Origin: Syntrophorhabdales bacterium
GTDB lineage: Bacteria; Desulfobacterota; Syntrophorhabdia; Syntrophorhabdales; WCHB1-27
Reading direction: 5' to 3'
NCBI GenBank assembly: GCA_035541455.1
Contig: DATKNH010000116.1
Span: 1-64,000 of the forward strand
Length of the DNA stretch: 64,000 nt
Part shown: one piece after another, positions 18,542 to 26,631 of the stretch
Position numbering within the stretch: position 1 is the stretch's first letter
Layout: each line of letters begins with the position of its first letter
The notes under the pieces: model-generated
What the model saw: only the letters and a program-made list of their open reading frames with translations
What the model was told of the DNA's origin: nothing
Databases searched by the model: none
Translations under genes and position numbers: made by a program

Positions 18542-18594
18542 CATCTCGTCGGCAATGCCGATAACCTGTAATGTTGTGATCAAGGAGATAGCCT

Positions 18595-19761
18595 ATGGCG
18601 CAAGATATAACGTTTGACAGAGCTGTTGGGGGAGCCGTACCGGTCCGAAAACCGTCGGTGTGGGCCGCGCTCCCGAGTTTCAGAAGAAGCTGGCCGGGAC
18701 TCTTGGCCATGATCATCATCGCGGTGATCTGCGGATTGCCGGGCCTTGACTTTTCCTTCACGGTGCAGAGCCTCCTCGCCTACGTGGACGCAGTGCTGCC
18801 GCCGATCTATGGTAAGGGACTCTTTGTCGACCTGCTCCATTTTAACTACGTGGTCATCGGCCTCGTGGCAGGCATACTCATTCGAAATGTGGTCGGCGTG
18901 CCTAAGTCGTGGGAACCGGGGTTGACGTATAGCGGAGTCTTTATGAATGTCGGTATCATCATGCTGGGCTCACAATATGTATTGAGGGATCTCGTCAAGC
19001 TCGGCGTTGTCTCCATCGTTCTCATGGTGATCATGGTGTTCGGCGGAGCGCTTGTCTTTATCTTCATGGGCCGTTTCTTCAAACTGGGAGACTCGCTCAC
19101 GGCGCTTCTCTCAGGCGCTTTTTCCATGTGCGGTGTCTCAGCTTGTGTGGCCATCGCGCCCATGGTGCGCGCGAAGAGCGAAGAAGTGGCCTACGCTATC
19201 GCCGTATCCGTCACGTTCGGCCTTTTCTGCCTCTTCGGTCTTCCCTTATTCGGAAGGCTTCTCGGTCTTTCGAATGATGCCTTCGGCCTGTTATGCGCTG
19301 CGGGAGTACCAAATTCAAACCAGGTGATTGCCACGGGTTTCAACTTCAGTTTTGAGGCGGGGAAAGTCGCCGGCTTTGCGAATATCGGGAGGGTTGTCCT
19401 CATTCCGGCAGGTGTGCTCTTCATCTACTTCATGACATTGACGCACGAATTCCGCACGTCGAAGATCAGTGTCTGGCAGGTCCTGAAAGAAAAGTTCCCG
19501 CTTTTTGTATTCGGGTTCATGCTGGTGTGGATCGGCAACTGCCTCCACCTGTGGCCGCAACCGGCGAGCGAGGCAATGGAGAAGGTAATGAACTGGTCTT
19601 TCACCCTTTGTTTCGTGGGCCTGGGTCTTCAGACAAAACTGGGTGATCTGAGGAGAGCGGGCCCCAAGGGCGTATTGATCGGGTATGTGGCCGGATGCAT
19701 GCGAATTGGGATTTGCCTTGGTTTCATCGTGATCCTTTTCAAGATGGGTATCTTCAAATAA
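18595..19761 (+). CDS. YeiH-family putative sulfate exporter
   Basis: 388 residues, about ten transmembrane helices. It matches the YeiH/PSE family (putative sulfate exporters such as TauZ), with the family's glycine- and serine-rich re-entrant segments (SGAFSMCGVSACVAIAP, CAAGVPNSNQVIATGF) and a C-terminal GYVAGCMRIG. Family members are proposed to export sulfate or related anions released from organosulfur compounds, though direct evidence is limited. AAGGAGATAGCCT precedes the ATG. A 56-residue membrane protein follows after 30 bases. Export of sulfate would fit a cluster headed by an arylsulfotransferase, but import or another anion remains possible. Confidence 0.85.
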   Translation: MAQDITFDRAVGGAVPVRKPSVWAALPSFRRSWPGLLAMIIIAVICGLPGLDFSFTVQSLLAYVDAVLPPIYGKGLFVDLLHFNYVVIGLVAGILIRNVVGVPKSWEPGLTYSGVFMNVGIIMLGSQYVLRDLVKLGVVSIVLMVIMVFGGALVFIFMGRFFKLGDSLTALLSGAFSMCGVSACVAIAPMVRAKSEEVAYAIAVSVTFGLFCLFGLPLFGRLLGLSNDAFGLLCAAGVPNSNQVIATGFNFSFEAGKVAGFANIGRVVLIPAGVLFIYFMTLTHEFRTSKISVWQVLKEKFPLFVFGFMLVWIGNCLHLWPQPASEAMEKVMNWSFTLCFVGLGLQTKLGDLRRAGPKGVLIGYVAGCMRIGICLGFIVILFKMGIFK

Positions 19762-19791
19762 AAGCCGAATAGCGCCTGAAGGAGAATTTCC

Positions 19792-19962
19792 ATGGGTGAA
19801 GAACAAAACGGGAATAAAGGGCTTAACGAAGATCTAAGGAAAGTCGAGGCAGAATCTACGGCCAAGCAGACACGCCACCGTGTCGATGAGTATATCGCGC
19901 TGATTTTAGGCCTCGGATCGGTGCTGCTGCTCTGGTTCTTGCAGGCGGTAGGTCTTTATTAG
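19792..19962 (+). CDS. Small single-pass membrane protein, likely exporter partner
   Basis: 56 residues: a charged N-terminal half (MGEEQNGNKGLNEDLRKVEA...) and one transmembrane helix (about 35-54, IALILGLGSVLLLWFLQAVG). A good ribosome binding site (AAGGAGAATTTCC) lies just before the ATG, 30 bases after the YeiH-like gene and 15 bases before the universal stress protein gene, so it sits tightly inside the operon. Its size and charge pattern resemble small accessory subunits of membrane transporters. No family is recognised; role as a YeiH partner is inference from position and topology. Confidence 0.7.
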   Translation: MGEEQNGNKGLNEDLRKVEAESTAKQTRHRVDEYIALILGLGSVLLLWFLQAVGLY

Positions 19963-19977
19963 AATAGAGGCAAGGGA

Positions 19978-20448
19978 ATGGACCACGTGTTGCAGGGTTC
20001 TCCAGCCACAAAAAGAATACTACTTGTCACGGGCGTAGGTGACTGCGCCAACGCGACTGAGGAGGCCTTCCGCACTGCGAGTGAAACGGGAGCAGAGATC
20101 GGGCTCTTACAGATTCTTACCTCTGATCTTTACCATTACGGCCACAATGATCTCATAGCAACGCGTCCTTCAAAGAAGGATTTCTTGCTCTACATCCGGG
20201 AGCAGGTGCTTGAACGGGGCCGCGCTGAGGCAGAGGCGTTGCAACGAAGGGCACACGCGATGGGTCTCGCTGTCGAGGTATATTCTGTGGAGACGGAAGA
20301 TGCGCCGTCGGTCATCATAGCTGAAGCGAGGAAAGGATACGACGCAATCTTCATACCGAGAGAAAGGAAGGCCCTCTTCCCACTCTTCAAGAAACAGCTA
20401 GCGTCGAGGCTGCGCCGGCACTTGAGGAACCTGGTGGTAGAATGCTGA
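19978..20448 (+). CDS. Universal stress protein family protein
   Basis: 156 residues of UspA-like alpha/beta fold: KRILLVTGVGD at the first strand, a long helix (VLERGRAEAEALQRRAHAMGL), and APSVIIAEARKGYDAIFIPRE at the place of the usual D-I-V-xG segment. The ATP-binding G-2x-G-9x-G(S/T) signature is not evident, so it probably does not bind ATP in the standard way. USP domains often partner transporters encoded beside them. The stop overlaps the next start in an ATGCTGA arrangement, coupling it to the alkaline phosphatase gene. Confidence 0.72.
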   Translation: MDHVLQGSPATKRILLVTGVGDCANATEEAFRTASETGAEIGLLQILTSDLYHYGHNDLIATRPSKKDFLLYIREQVLERGRAEAEALQRRAHAMGLAVEVYSVETEDAPSVIIAEARKGYDAIFIPRERKALFPLFKKQLASRLRRHLRNLVVEC

Positions 20449-21599
20449 AACTAACCACGGTTTTAATGCTGACCCGGATCAGGAACCTGTTCAGAAGCCA
20501 GCTGCTTGCTGCAGTCATCATCCTTTTTTTCTCGACCCTCACCTTTGCAGCAAATGCAAAGAACATTGTGCTCATGATTGGTGATGGCATGGGACCTGCG
20601 CATATTTACGTGGCATGGCTCTACTCCACCAGGCAGTTAAGCAGGGATTTTGCCATGACGGAGATAATGAACAAAGGGCGCACCGCTTACATGTACAATG
20701 ACGGACTGGATGGCACGGTTACAGAATCGGCCGAAGCAGCGACCCAGATGGCGACAGGCGTTGAGGTCCACGTAAATGCTATCGGCGTAGGACCGGACGG
20801 CAGAATTCTGAAGACCATTCTTGAATTGGCCAGAGATAAAGGCAAGGCCACCGGGTTGGTCACGACCTCCGGAATCACGGATGCAACCCCCGCTGCGTTC
20901 GCCGCGCATGTGGACAATCGCTCCAAGGAAGATGTAATCGCACAGCAATTGCTCAACTCGGGCGTAAACATCCTTTTTGGGGGAAACAAACTCTTTTTCC
21001 TGCCTGAAACAGAGAAAGGCAGAAGAAAGGATGGACGTAACCTTGTAAGCGAGGCCAAAAAGAGCGGCTACGTTGTAGTGGAGACAGCGGAGCAGATGAA
21101 GAATGCCTCAGGAGCAAGAATTCTTGGGCTCTTCAGTGATGACAATATGCTGTTTGAGATTGATCGCAAAGGCAGCCGGGAGCCGAGCCTTGCAGAGATG
21201 ACCTCAAAGGCGTTGGAGGTGCTCGAGAAAAGCAATGACGGATTTTTCCTGATGGTCGAAGGTGGAAGAATCGATCACGCAGCGCACCACAATGACTCCA
21301 TAACCACCATCACTGATACCATTGCCTTTGATGAAGCCGTAAAGGTTGCCTATGAGTTTCAGAAAAAGAATCCGGACACGTTACTCATCATCACTGCCGA
21401 TCACGAAACTGGAGCTCTTGCCATCCTTCCGGACAGTCCTACTGCGCTGAGAACCCGTCACCGCATCGCGTGGGGCGACAAGAGTCATTCCGGTGCTCCT
21501 CTTTTTCTGTGGGGCATCGGACCGGGCTCCGAGCTGATCAACGGCTGGAAGCACAACACCGAACTCTTTGGGATCATGAAGGATGCATATGGCTTTTGA
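20442..21599 (+). CDS. Alkaline phosphatase (PhoA family)
   Basis: 385 residues with an N-terminal signal/anchor (about 15-37). Alkaline phosphatase motifs in order: NIVLMIGDGMG (metal Asp), VTESAEAATQMATG (nucleophile Ser; the Asp preceding it in E. coli PhoA is Glu here), GLVTTSGITDATPAAFAAH, MVEGGRIDHAAH, TADHETGAL, and KSHSGAPLFLWG. These supply the expected Zn/Mg ligands, so a working periplasmic phosphomonoesterase is likely. It starts inside the stop region of the upstream USP gene and overlaps the metallophosphoesterase gene by 17 bases. Having three different ester-hydrolase folds in one cluster is unusual. A sulfatase activity cannot be excluded. Confidence 0.9.
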   Translation: MLKLTTVLMLTRIRNLFRSQLLAAVIILFFSTLTFAANAKNIVLMIGDGMGPAHIYVAWLYSTRQLSRDFAMTEIMNKGRTAYMYNDGLDGTVTESAEAATQMATGVEVHVNAIGVGPDGRILKTILELARDKGKATGLVTTSGITDATPAAFAAHVDNRSKEDVIAQQLLNSGVNILFGGNKLFFLPETEKGRRKDGRNLVSEAKKSGYVVVETAEQMKNASGARILGLFSDDNMLFEIDRKGSREPSLAEMTSKALEVLEKSNDGFFLMVEGGRIDHAAHHNDSITTITDTIAFDEAVKVAYEFQKKNPDTLLIITADHETGALAILPDSPTALRTRHRIAWGDKSHSGAPLFLWGIGPGSELINGWKHNTELFGIMKDAYGF

Positions 21600-22989
21600 T
21601 TGTCTCGCGAGATGTAGGCCTAAAGCCGGGCCGTGGCCGCGCAAGTCTGTTTGGCTGGTCCTGATCGTGGCGCTGGTGAGCCTGGTGTCGTCCAGCGCAC
21701 TGCCGGCCCCGGATGGTGCAGGCTTGCTGAGCTTTTCTCCACTTCTGGCCAAACCTACTGCATCTTCTATCGTGGTCAATATTGTGGCTGCCGATGCAGC
21801 GATTGTGTGCAGCGTGCGATATAGACCCGATACGGCTGGCTCGAAGGATAGCTGGAAGGAGACAGCGCCAACCGTCGTTAACCCTTTTAGCGCCGCGAGT
21901 GTGCGCATCGACGCATTGCATCCGGACACCGGGTACGAGTACCAGGTGCTGGCCCGCCCCATGGGACAGGGCATGGGACGGGATCAGATGGGTAAACAAA
22001 CGGAAGGACGCTTTAGAACACAGAAGACAGGTAATGGAGCCTTCTCCTTTGCCCTTTTTTCTGACATGCACATTACCCCTTTTGACCTGGATCGGCAGAA
22101 TGTCTTACGGCGCATCAGCGCGTCTGTTGAGAGACGTGAACCCGATTTTACGCTGATGCTCGGGGACAACATACAGACGTACGTGTCGCACGGCGGACCC
22201 TTGGGCGACCCTTCTCAGGGTCCCCAGCTCTATATGCATTTGCGGCGGGCTCTCGGCAGTTTGCCGTCACAGGTGCCCTTATTCTCAGCCATCGGCAACT
22301 GGGAGGGTGAAAACGGCTGGCACGGCGCAAGACAGAGGGAATGGGCACGGGACGCGCGCACGGCGTTTCTTCCAAATCCTGACAGCACGACTTTTCCGGA
22401 AGGCGGCAGCCCATACCAGGATTACTATGGGTTCACCTGGGGGGATGCGCTCTTTGTTGTGCTCAATCCGCTGAGCTATACAACGACCGATCACACGCAC
22501 CAGAAAGGCCCTGGACGTGCCGACGAGTGGACGCTTGGAGAGGCCCAGAAGAAATGGGTCTACGAACTGCTTTCAAAATCGAAGGCCCGCTGGAAGCTTC
22601 TCTTTATGCACCATCCCGTCGGAGGCAATGCAGGGAACGAGCTCAACTCCCGGTACGGTCGCGGTGGGGGCAGGGCAGCGCGCATCGGAGAGCAAGCGCT
22701 CCTGCATAGCTGGATGAAGCAGTTTGGTGTCCAGGCCCTCTTCTATGGACACGATCATGTTTTTACCGACATGGCTGTAGACGGAATACACTACGTCTGC
22801 GTGGGAAGCGCAGGTGCTCCCTGGAAGTTTGAAACTGCAGAAACAGGATACGAGAAGTATTGGGCTCCTTCGGGCTATACTCTCGTGGATGTGACCACGA
22901 GAGAATTGAAAGTCTCCTTTATCAGCCCCGATGAAAAGACATCGCAGGATGTCCTGCTGCACTCTTTTGTCATTCCTGCTAACCGCTGA
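21583..22989 (+). CDS. Secreted purple acid phosphatase-like metallophosphoesterase
   Basis: 468 residues (a second in-frame ATG lies two codons in). After an N-terminal hydrophobic segment (about 20-42) comes a fibronectin-like beta domain (about 45-150) and a calcineurin-type catalytic domain: FSDMHITPF (here D-M-H), LMLGDNIQTY, IGNWEGENG where GNHE is usual, MHHPVGGNAG, and FYGHDHVF. The dinuclear metal ligands are present, except that the usual GNH histidine is Trp in GNWE, which may change the site. Probably a periplasmic or extracellular phosphatase. It overlaps the alkaline phosphatase gene, and an inverted repeat follows the stop. It closes the + strand cluster. Confidence 0.83.
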   Translation: MHMAFDCLARCRPKAGPWPRKSVWLVLIVALVSLVSSSALPAPDGAGLLSFSPLLAKPTASSIVVNIVAADAAIVCSVRYRPDTAGSKDSWKETAPTVVNPFSAASVRIDALHPDTGYEYQVLARPMGQGMGRDQMGKQTEGRFRTQKTGNGAFSFALFSDMHITPFDLDRQNVLRRISASVERREPDFTLMLGDNIQTYVSHGGPLGDPSQGPQLYMHLRRALGSLPSQVPLFSAIGNWEGENGWHGARQREWARDARTAFLPNPDSTTFPEGGSPYQDYYGFTWGDALFVVLNPLSYTTTDHTHQKGPGRADEWTLGEAQKKWVYELLSKSKARWKLLFMHHPVGGNAGNELNSRYGRGGGRAARIGEQALLHSWMKQFGVQALFYGHDHVFTDMAVDGIHYVCVGSAGAPWKFETAETGYEKYWAPSGYTLVDVTTRELKVSFISPDEKTSQDVLLHSFVIPANR

Positions 22990-23001
22990 AAGAAATGCAC
23001 C

Positions 23002-23048
23002 GGATTTCCCGATGACAGGGGCAACTGAGGCTATTCCCGTGGAAATCC
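23002..23048. terminator. Inverted repeat between convergent genes
   Basis: GGATTTCC (23002-23009) and GGAAATCC (23041-23048) with a 31-base loop in the 60-base gap between the convergent metallophosphoesterase and DnaJ-like genes. The right arm shares CCCGTGGAAATC with the hairpin at 35424-35483, which has the same loop size. A bidirectional terminator role is likely. Confidence 0.5.
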
Positions 23049-23049
23049 A

Positions 23050-23682
23050 TTAATTTGACCCGGCGTCTTTCGGAAACTCTGGCAAATCGGTTGTTTCGAA
23101 GCGTCCCGGTCCCGCGTACTGCTCCTCGGGAGAGGCAGTACCTGCCGTGAGCAGACGGTCCTTCCTGAGCCGGAGTCTATTCTGTTCTATATGATCGACG
23201 CCTAAGGCGGTGATCGCCATACGTCCGTTCTCCAGACGTTCCACCAATCCTTTTGACTTCAGATACCACATATGGAACTCGATGAACTCCAGCGGTTTGT
23301 CGAGCATACGGGCGAGCTCGTGATTGCCTAGCCCCGGCTGCTTCATGTAGTGACGGCGTTGGAGGTACAAAATTGAAAGCAGGCTTTCGCGGTCTTCCCA
23401 GTCATCGCCGAAGTCAGTTCGGCTTTTTGCCTCAGATGTGAGCTTCCACCTGCTGTTCCAATAATCCTGGTACTTGACGTCGTAACCGGCGCGCTTCTCA
23501 GGGTCGGAGAGTGTCTTGTGGGCCTCAACGATGACGAGGAACCGGTCGGTATCTCCTGATTCCTTGTTGTCCGGATGATACCTCTTGGCGAGGTAGCGAA
23601 AGACACGTTCAATAGTATCTGTGTCTGCATTCGGACTCAACTGCAGGAGTTCATAGTAGTCGATGAAGCCGTCTTCATTCAC
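23050..23682 (-). CDS. J-domain protein with C-terminal winged-helix-like region
   Basis: 210 residues. Residues 8-75 are a J-domain with DYYELLQLSPNAD, the HPD tripeptide in KRYHPDNKE, and KTLSDPEKRAGYD; this region stimulates Hsp70-type ATPases. Residues about 110-175 look like a winged helix (LARMLDKPLEFIEFHMWYL, LVERLENGRMAITALG), also seen in other DnaJ-like proteins of this group. The usual G/F, zinc and substrate domains of DnaJ are absent, so it is a specialised J-protein. It stands alone on the minus strand. A large Hsp70/actin-like fusion is encoded at 35495, but a link is speculation. Confidence 0.85.
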   Translation of the reverse strand: MNEDGFIDYYELLQLSPNADTDTIERVFRYLAKRYHPDNKESGDTDRFLVIVEAHKTLSDPEKRAGYDVKYQDYWNSRWKLTSEAKSRTDFGDDWEDRESLLSILYLQRRHYMKQPGLGNHELARMLDKPLEFIEFHMWYLKSKGLVERLENGRMAITALGVDHIEQNRLRLRKDRLLTAGTASPEEQYAGPGRFETTDLPEFPKDAGSN

Positions 23683-23766
23683 GGGAGACTCCTTCGGAAA
23701 TGATCATCACAGGACTTAGAGCAACTTCCATGCCAGGCCCGTCGGGTGCTGACAGTGGCCCTCCGT

Positions 23767-24003
23767 CTAGTGATGGTGATGTTCCTCATCTTCAGCCGGC
23801 ATAACACCCAATTGATTTAGAGCCGACCTCAAGGCCTCACTACCCTTCTTCATCTGTTCATTTGCTTCAGTTATGAGCTCTGCCACACGCGTTAAGTGGT
23901 TACTTCTGGCCAGTTCAATCCACCGCGCGTAGTCTTCGGCATGGCCTTCGTTATGCTCGATGAGGTGTCTCAACACAATGCCCAACCGCTGGATATCATC
24001 CAT
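23767..24003 (-). CDS. Small helical protein with His-rich tail
   Basis: 78 residues from the ATG at 24003, chosen because GGAGGAAACGTA stands directly before it; an open frame continues upstream but without a good start. The sequence is nearly all helical (LRHLIEHNEGHAEDYARW, LITEANEQMKKGSEAL) with five histidines in the first and last parts, including a terminal EEHHHH, so metal binding is plausible. No named family is recognised with certainty. It is divergent from the GspB-like gene and downstream of nothing obvious. Confidence 0.65.
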   Translation of the reverse strand: MDDIQRLGIVLRHLIEHNEGHAEDYARWIELARSNHLTRVAELITEANEQMKKGSEALRSALNQLGVMPAEDEEHHHH

Positions 24004-24242
24004 TACGTTTCCTCCGTTGCTTATACGTTCCATGACTATAGCCGATCCTGGAACACCCGCGTTATCACAATTGTAACACACGTCCAGCTCTTCAGGAAGC
24101 ATTGATTGCAGGCCTCGAGGCACGGCACATTTGGCCTTCTGAAAACGAACTGGTGGAAATGATAGAGAAAGTAGCTATAATACTATCAGACTTCGGAAGA
24201 CGGGCAGGGCCTAAACCCCAGCACCATAATGGTAGTAGTGAG

Positions 24243-24899
24243 ATGTCATATATTCTGGATGCTTTAAAAAAAGCTGAGCGGAGAGAACAGCGGCGAAAGA
24301 CGCCGATATCGGGCACTTTCAAATATCGCATTGGATCACCAGAGTGGCCGGTACAAATGGTCTCTCCCAACCGTCTTGTGCGCTTCAGGCCGGAAGCGGC
24401 AAAGAGAGGTCTTGCGAAGGCTCTGGCTTTCCCACGAGCAGCGGTGATTGCAGTGGCGCTCCTTGGGGTCCTCGCTGCAATTGAGTGTGCTTTGGTCTAT
24501 GATGTTCGTACACGCCTGGCTGCCATTACAACTGATGTGAACAGACTGACAAAAGAGATTGGAGAAAAAGAAGCCAGAAAGACAAAGATGGAGCGAGAAC
24601 GGCTCAGCCTTAAGCTTGAAAACGATTCACTACGAAAAGAGCTGGAAGTGGTGGGCACCGATTTGAAACGGAGCCGCGGTAATCTACAGACACTCAAGGC
24701 CAAACAGAAGCGACAGGCACCGGGTCAGAAGCAATCCACGTCTGCCCAGAAGAAGAAGCCAGGACAGATACCAGGACAAGTACCTGCGGCCTGGGTAGCG
24801 CCTCCCCGGACAACTGATGCCCCGCCAGCCAGGGCCGATACTTCCTCTCGGCCAAGCGCTACCGAAACCGCCACAGCCAAAGTCTATTCTATCCGTTAG
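24243..24899 (+). CDS. GspB-like type II secretion accessory protein
   Basis: 218 residues from the ATG at 24243, which gives the GspB/ExeB-type N-terminus MSYILDALKKAERR. The open frame extends 47 codons further upstream, and no strong ribosome binding site decides the matter. A single transmembrane helix (about 62-84, AVIAVALLGVLAAIECALVY) is followed by a coiled coil (about 95-150) and a lysine/glutamine/proline-rich tail. GspB proteins help assemble the secretin or couple to GspA, but the C-terminal GspB domain is not evident here, so only the N-terminal part is diagnostic. No other secretion gene is nearby. Confidence 0.6.
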   Translation: MSYILDALKKAERREQRRKTPISGTFKYRIGSPEWPVQMVSPNRLVRFRPEAAKRGLAKALAFPRAAVIAVALLGVLAAIECALVYDVRTRLAAITTDVNRLTKEIGEKEARKTKMERERLSLKLENDSLRKELEVVGTDLKRSRGNLQTLKAKQKRQAPGQKQSTSAQKKKPGQIPGQVPAAWVAPPRTTDAPPARADTSSRPSATETATAKVYSIR

Positions 24900-24936
24900 A
24901 ACAGAGCAGAGGACAGAATTTGTTCTCCAATCAATG

Positions 24937-25998
24937 TCAGATGTGGTAAGACCAGCCGAACTGATCCGGCTTTTCCCCGTACTGAATTGCGGTGATCTCA
25001 TCGTACAGGCGCTGAGAAAGAGAGCCTGTCTTGCCATTGTTGACAGTAATGAGGTCGTCCTTGTGCTGGACCCAGCCCACGGGTGAAATCACTGCCGCAG
25101 TGCCCGTCCCGAATATCTCAGTCAGGCGTCCTGTTCTTGCCCCGGTCATGACCTCCTCAATAGAGATCCTTCGCTCATTGACCTGTATGCCCCACGAGCG
25201 GGCGACTTCAATGACTGTCTCTCTTGTCACGCCTCCGAGGATAGAACCTTCGAGAGGGGGCGTAACCAGCGCTCCATCGATCACAAAGAAGATGTTCATA
25301 GTGCCCACCTCTTCTACCCACTTGTTCTCGCAACCGTCAAGCCAGAGAACCTGTGTGAATCCCTTCTTCTGGGCTTCCTCCGCAGGAAGAAGAGAGGCAG
25401 CGTAGTTTCCCGGTGTCTTTGCTGCTCCGACTCCCCCTTTGACAGCGCGCACATACTCGCCTGACGTTATGAGCCGTACCGGGTTCATGCCTTCCTTGTA
25501 ATAGGCCCCCACAGGAGAGGTAATGATCATAAAGAGATACGTGCTCGACACATGAACGCCGAGAAAATTGTCAGTGGCAAAAACGAAGGGACGGATGTAC
25601 AGAGAGTAGCCTCTTTTCTTCGGTACCCAGTCACGATCGACAGCGAGGAGCTGTTTTAATGCTTCGCTGAAGGATTCCCAGTTCAAGGGGGGGATGCACA
25701 ATCGCTGGCATGAGCGGTTAAGCCGCGCATGATAACGCTCCGGGCGGAACAGCCGTATCTCTCCGTCGTTTGCCTGAAAAGCCTTGAGTCCTTCAAATAC
25801 TGCCTGCCCATAATGCAAAGTACAGAGACTCGGGGAAATCTGGATGGTACCGAACGGAACAATGCGCGGAGACTTCCACCGACCATCGCCGTACTGAAGA
25901 GTGAACATATGGTCAGAGAAAACCTCTCCAAAGCCAAGGCGATCAAGGTCCACCTCTTTTAGTTTGCTGTGCGAAGTTCTCTCAATCTGAATCTCCAC
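24937..25998 (-). CDS. ilvE: Branched-chain amino acid aminotransferase
   Basis: 353 residues from the GTG at 25998, picked because AAAGGAGG stands five bases before it; a TTG seven codons upstream is also in frame. Fold-type IV PLP enzyme of the BCAT2-like length class: LHYGQAVFEGLKAF, RLNRSCQRLCIPPL, and the PLP lysine in GAAKTPGNYAASL. Later motifs EEVGTMNIFFV, LEGSILGGVTRE and EIFGTGTAAVISPV match branched-chain aminotransferases. It interconverts Leu, Ile and Val with their 2-oxo acids in the cytoplasm. It is convergent with the GspB-like gene, and the endonuclease V-like gene lies just upstream on the same strand. Confidence 0.93.
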   Translation of the reverse strand: MEIQIERTSHSKLKEVDLDRLGFGEVFSDHMFTLQYGDGRWKSPRIVPFGTIQISPSLCTLHYGQAVFEGLKAFQANDGEIRLFRPERYHARLNRSCQRLCIPPLNWESFSEALKQLLAVDRDWVPKKRGYSLYIRPFVFATDNFLGVHVSSTYLFMIITSPVGAYYKEGMNPVRLITSGEYVRAVKGGVGAAKTPGNYAASLLPAEEAQKKGFTQVLWLDGCENKWVEEVGTMNIFFVIDGALVTPPLEGSILGGVTRETVIEVARSWGIQVNERRISIEEVMTGARTGRLTEIFGTGTAAVISPVGWVQHKDDLITVNNGKTGSLSQRLYDEITAIQYGEKPDQFGWSYHI

Positions 25999-26039
25999 CT
26001 GAACCTCCTTTATGATCAAACCGCAATAGCTTAGAATAA

Positions 26040-26615
26040 CTATGGTTTCATTTCAAGGCTGCGCCTTCTGTTTCTGAGCAGGCTGCGTGCCTGCACATGA
26101 GCAAGCCTGAGCGGCTCAGGTAGCTTGCCAAGCCTTGCCCAGTATGCGTACTCCTGAATGGCTTCACCGAGGGTGACACCAAAGCCCGGTGAGACGAACA
26201 TGGGCCTGCTGAAATGTTTCAGCCGGACTGCCGCTCCGACAGCCTGACATCGCAGCATGATGAACTCAATGTCAGGATAGCGTGAGGGCAGTCTTGTATA
26301 CTCACCGCGGATCAATCTCGATGCAATCCCTATGGTGGGTATGTTGTGCGTCCAGCCAATTACTGTGGCCAGACCGAAAAAATAAGGATGACAGACGCCG
26401 TGGCCGTTTACAAAAAGAAGGTCTATCGCTTCTCCGGAGAGCAGGCGCGATAGCGCCGGGGCTTCTCTCAGGAAGAAGAGCTTGCTCACGTAGGGCGCGC
26501 TCAGCTCCCCTTCATCGGTCTTGACGCTTTTGAGTTTCCCGTCATGAAAAGTGGCAAGCGCAGACGCGTAACGGTTTACACCGTACGAGGCATCGATCCC
26601 TGCCGTAATCCTCAT
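26040..26615 (-). CDS. Endonuclease V homologue with an altered catalytic residue
   Basis: 191 residues, shorter than the usual 210-230. Endonuclease V landmarks: AGIDASY (Asp8, first catalytic Asp), FLREAPAL (Glu51), LLFVNGHGVCHP, PTIGIASRLIRGEY and VSPGFGVTLGEAI. In active enzymes the third motif reads DGxGxxHP; here the catalytic Asp is Asn70. Cleavage next to inosine or deaminated bases may therefore be reduced or lost, while binding could persist. It lies 16 bases upstream of (that is, after) the hypoxanthine phosphoribosyltransferase gene on the same strand; both relate to hypoxanthine, which is a suggestive pairing. Confidence 0.78.
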   Translation of the reverse strand: MRITAGIDASYGVNRYASALATFHDGKLKSVKTDEGELSAPYVSKLFFLREAPALSRLLSGEAIDLLFVNGHGVCHPYFFGLATVIGWTHNIPTIGIASRLIRGEYTRLPSRYPDIEFIMLRCQAVGAAVRLKHFSRPMFVSPGFGVTLGEAIQEYAYWARLGKLPEPLRLAHVQARSLLRNRRRSLEMKP

Positions 26616-26631
26616 GGATGTGAGCTCGTCT

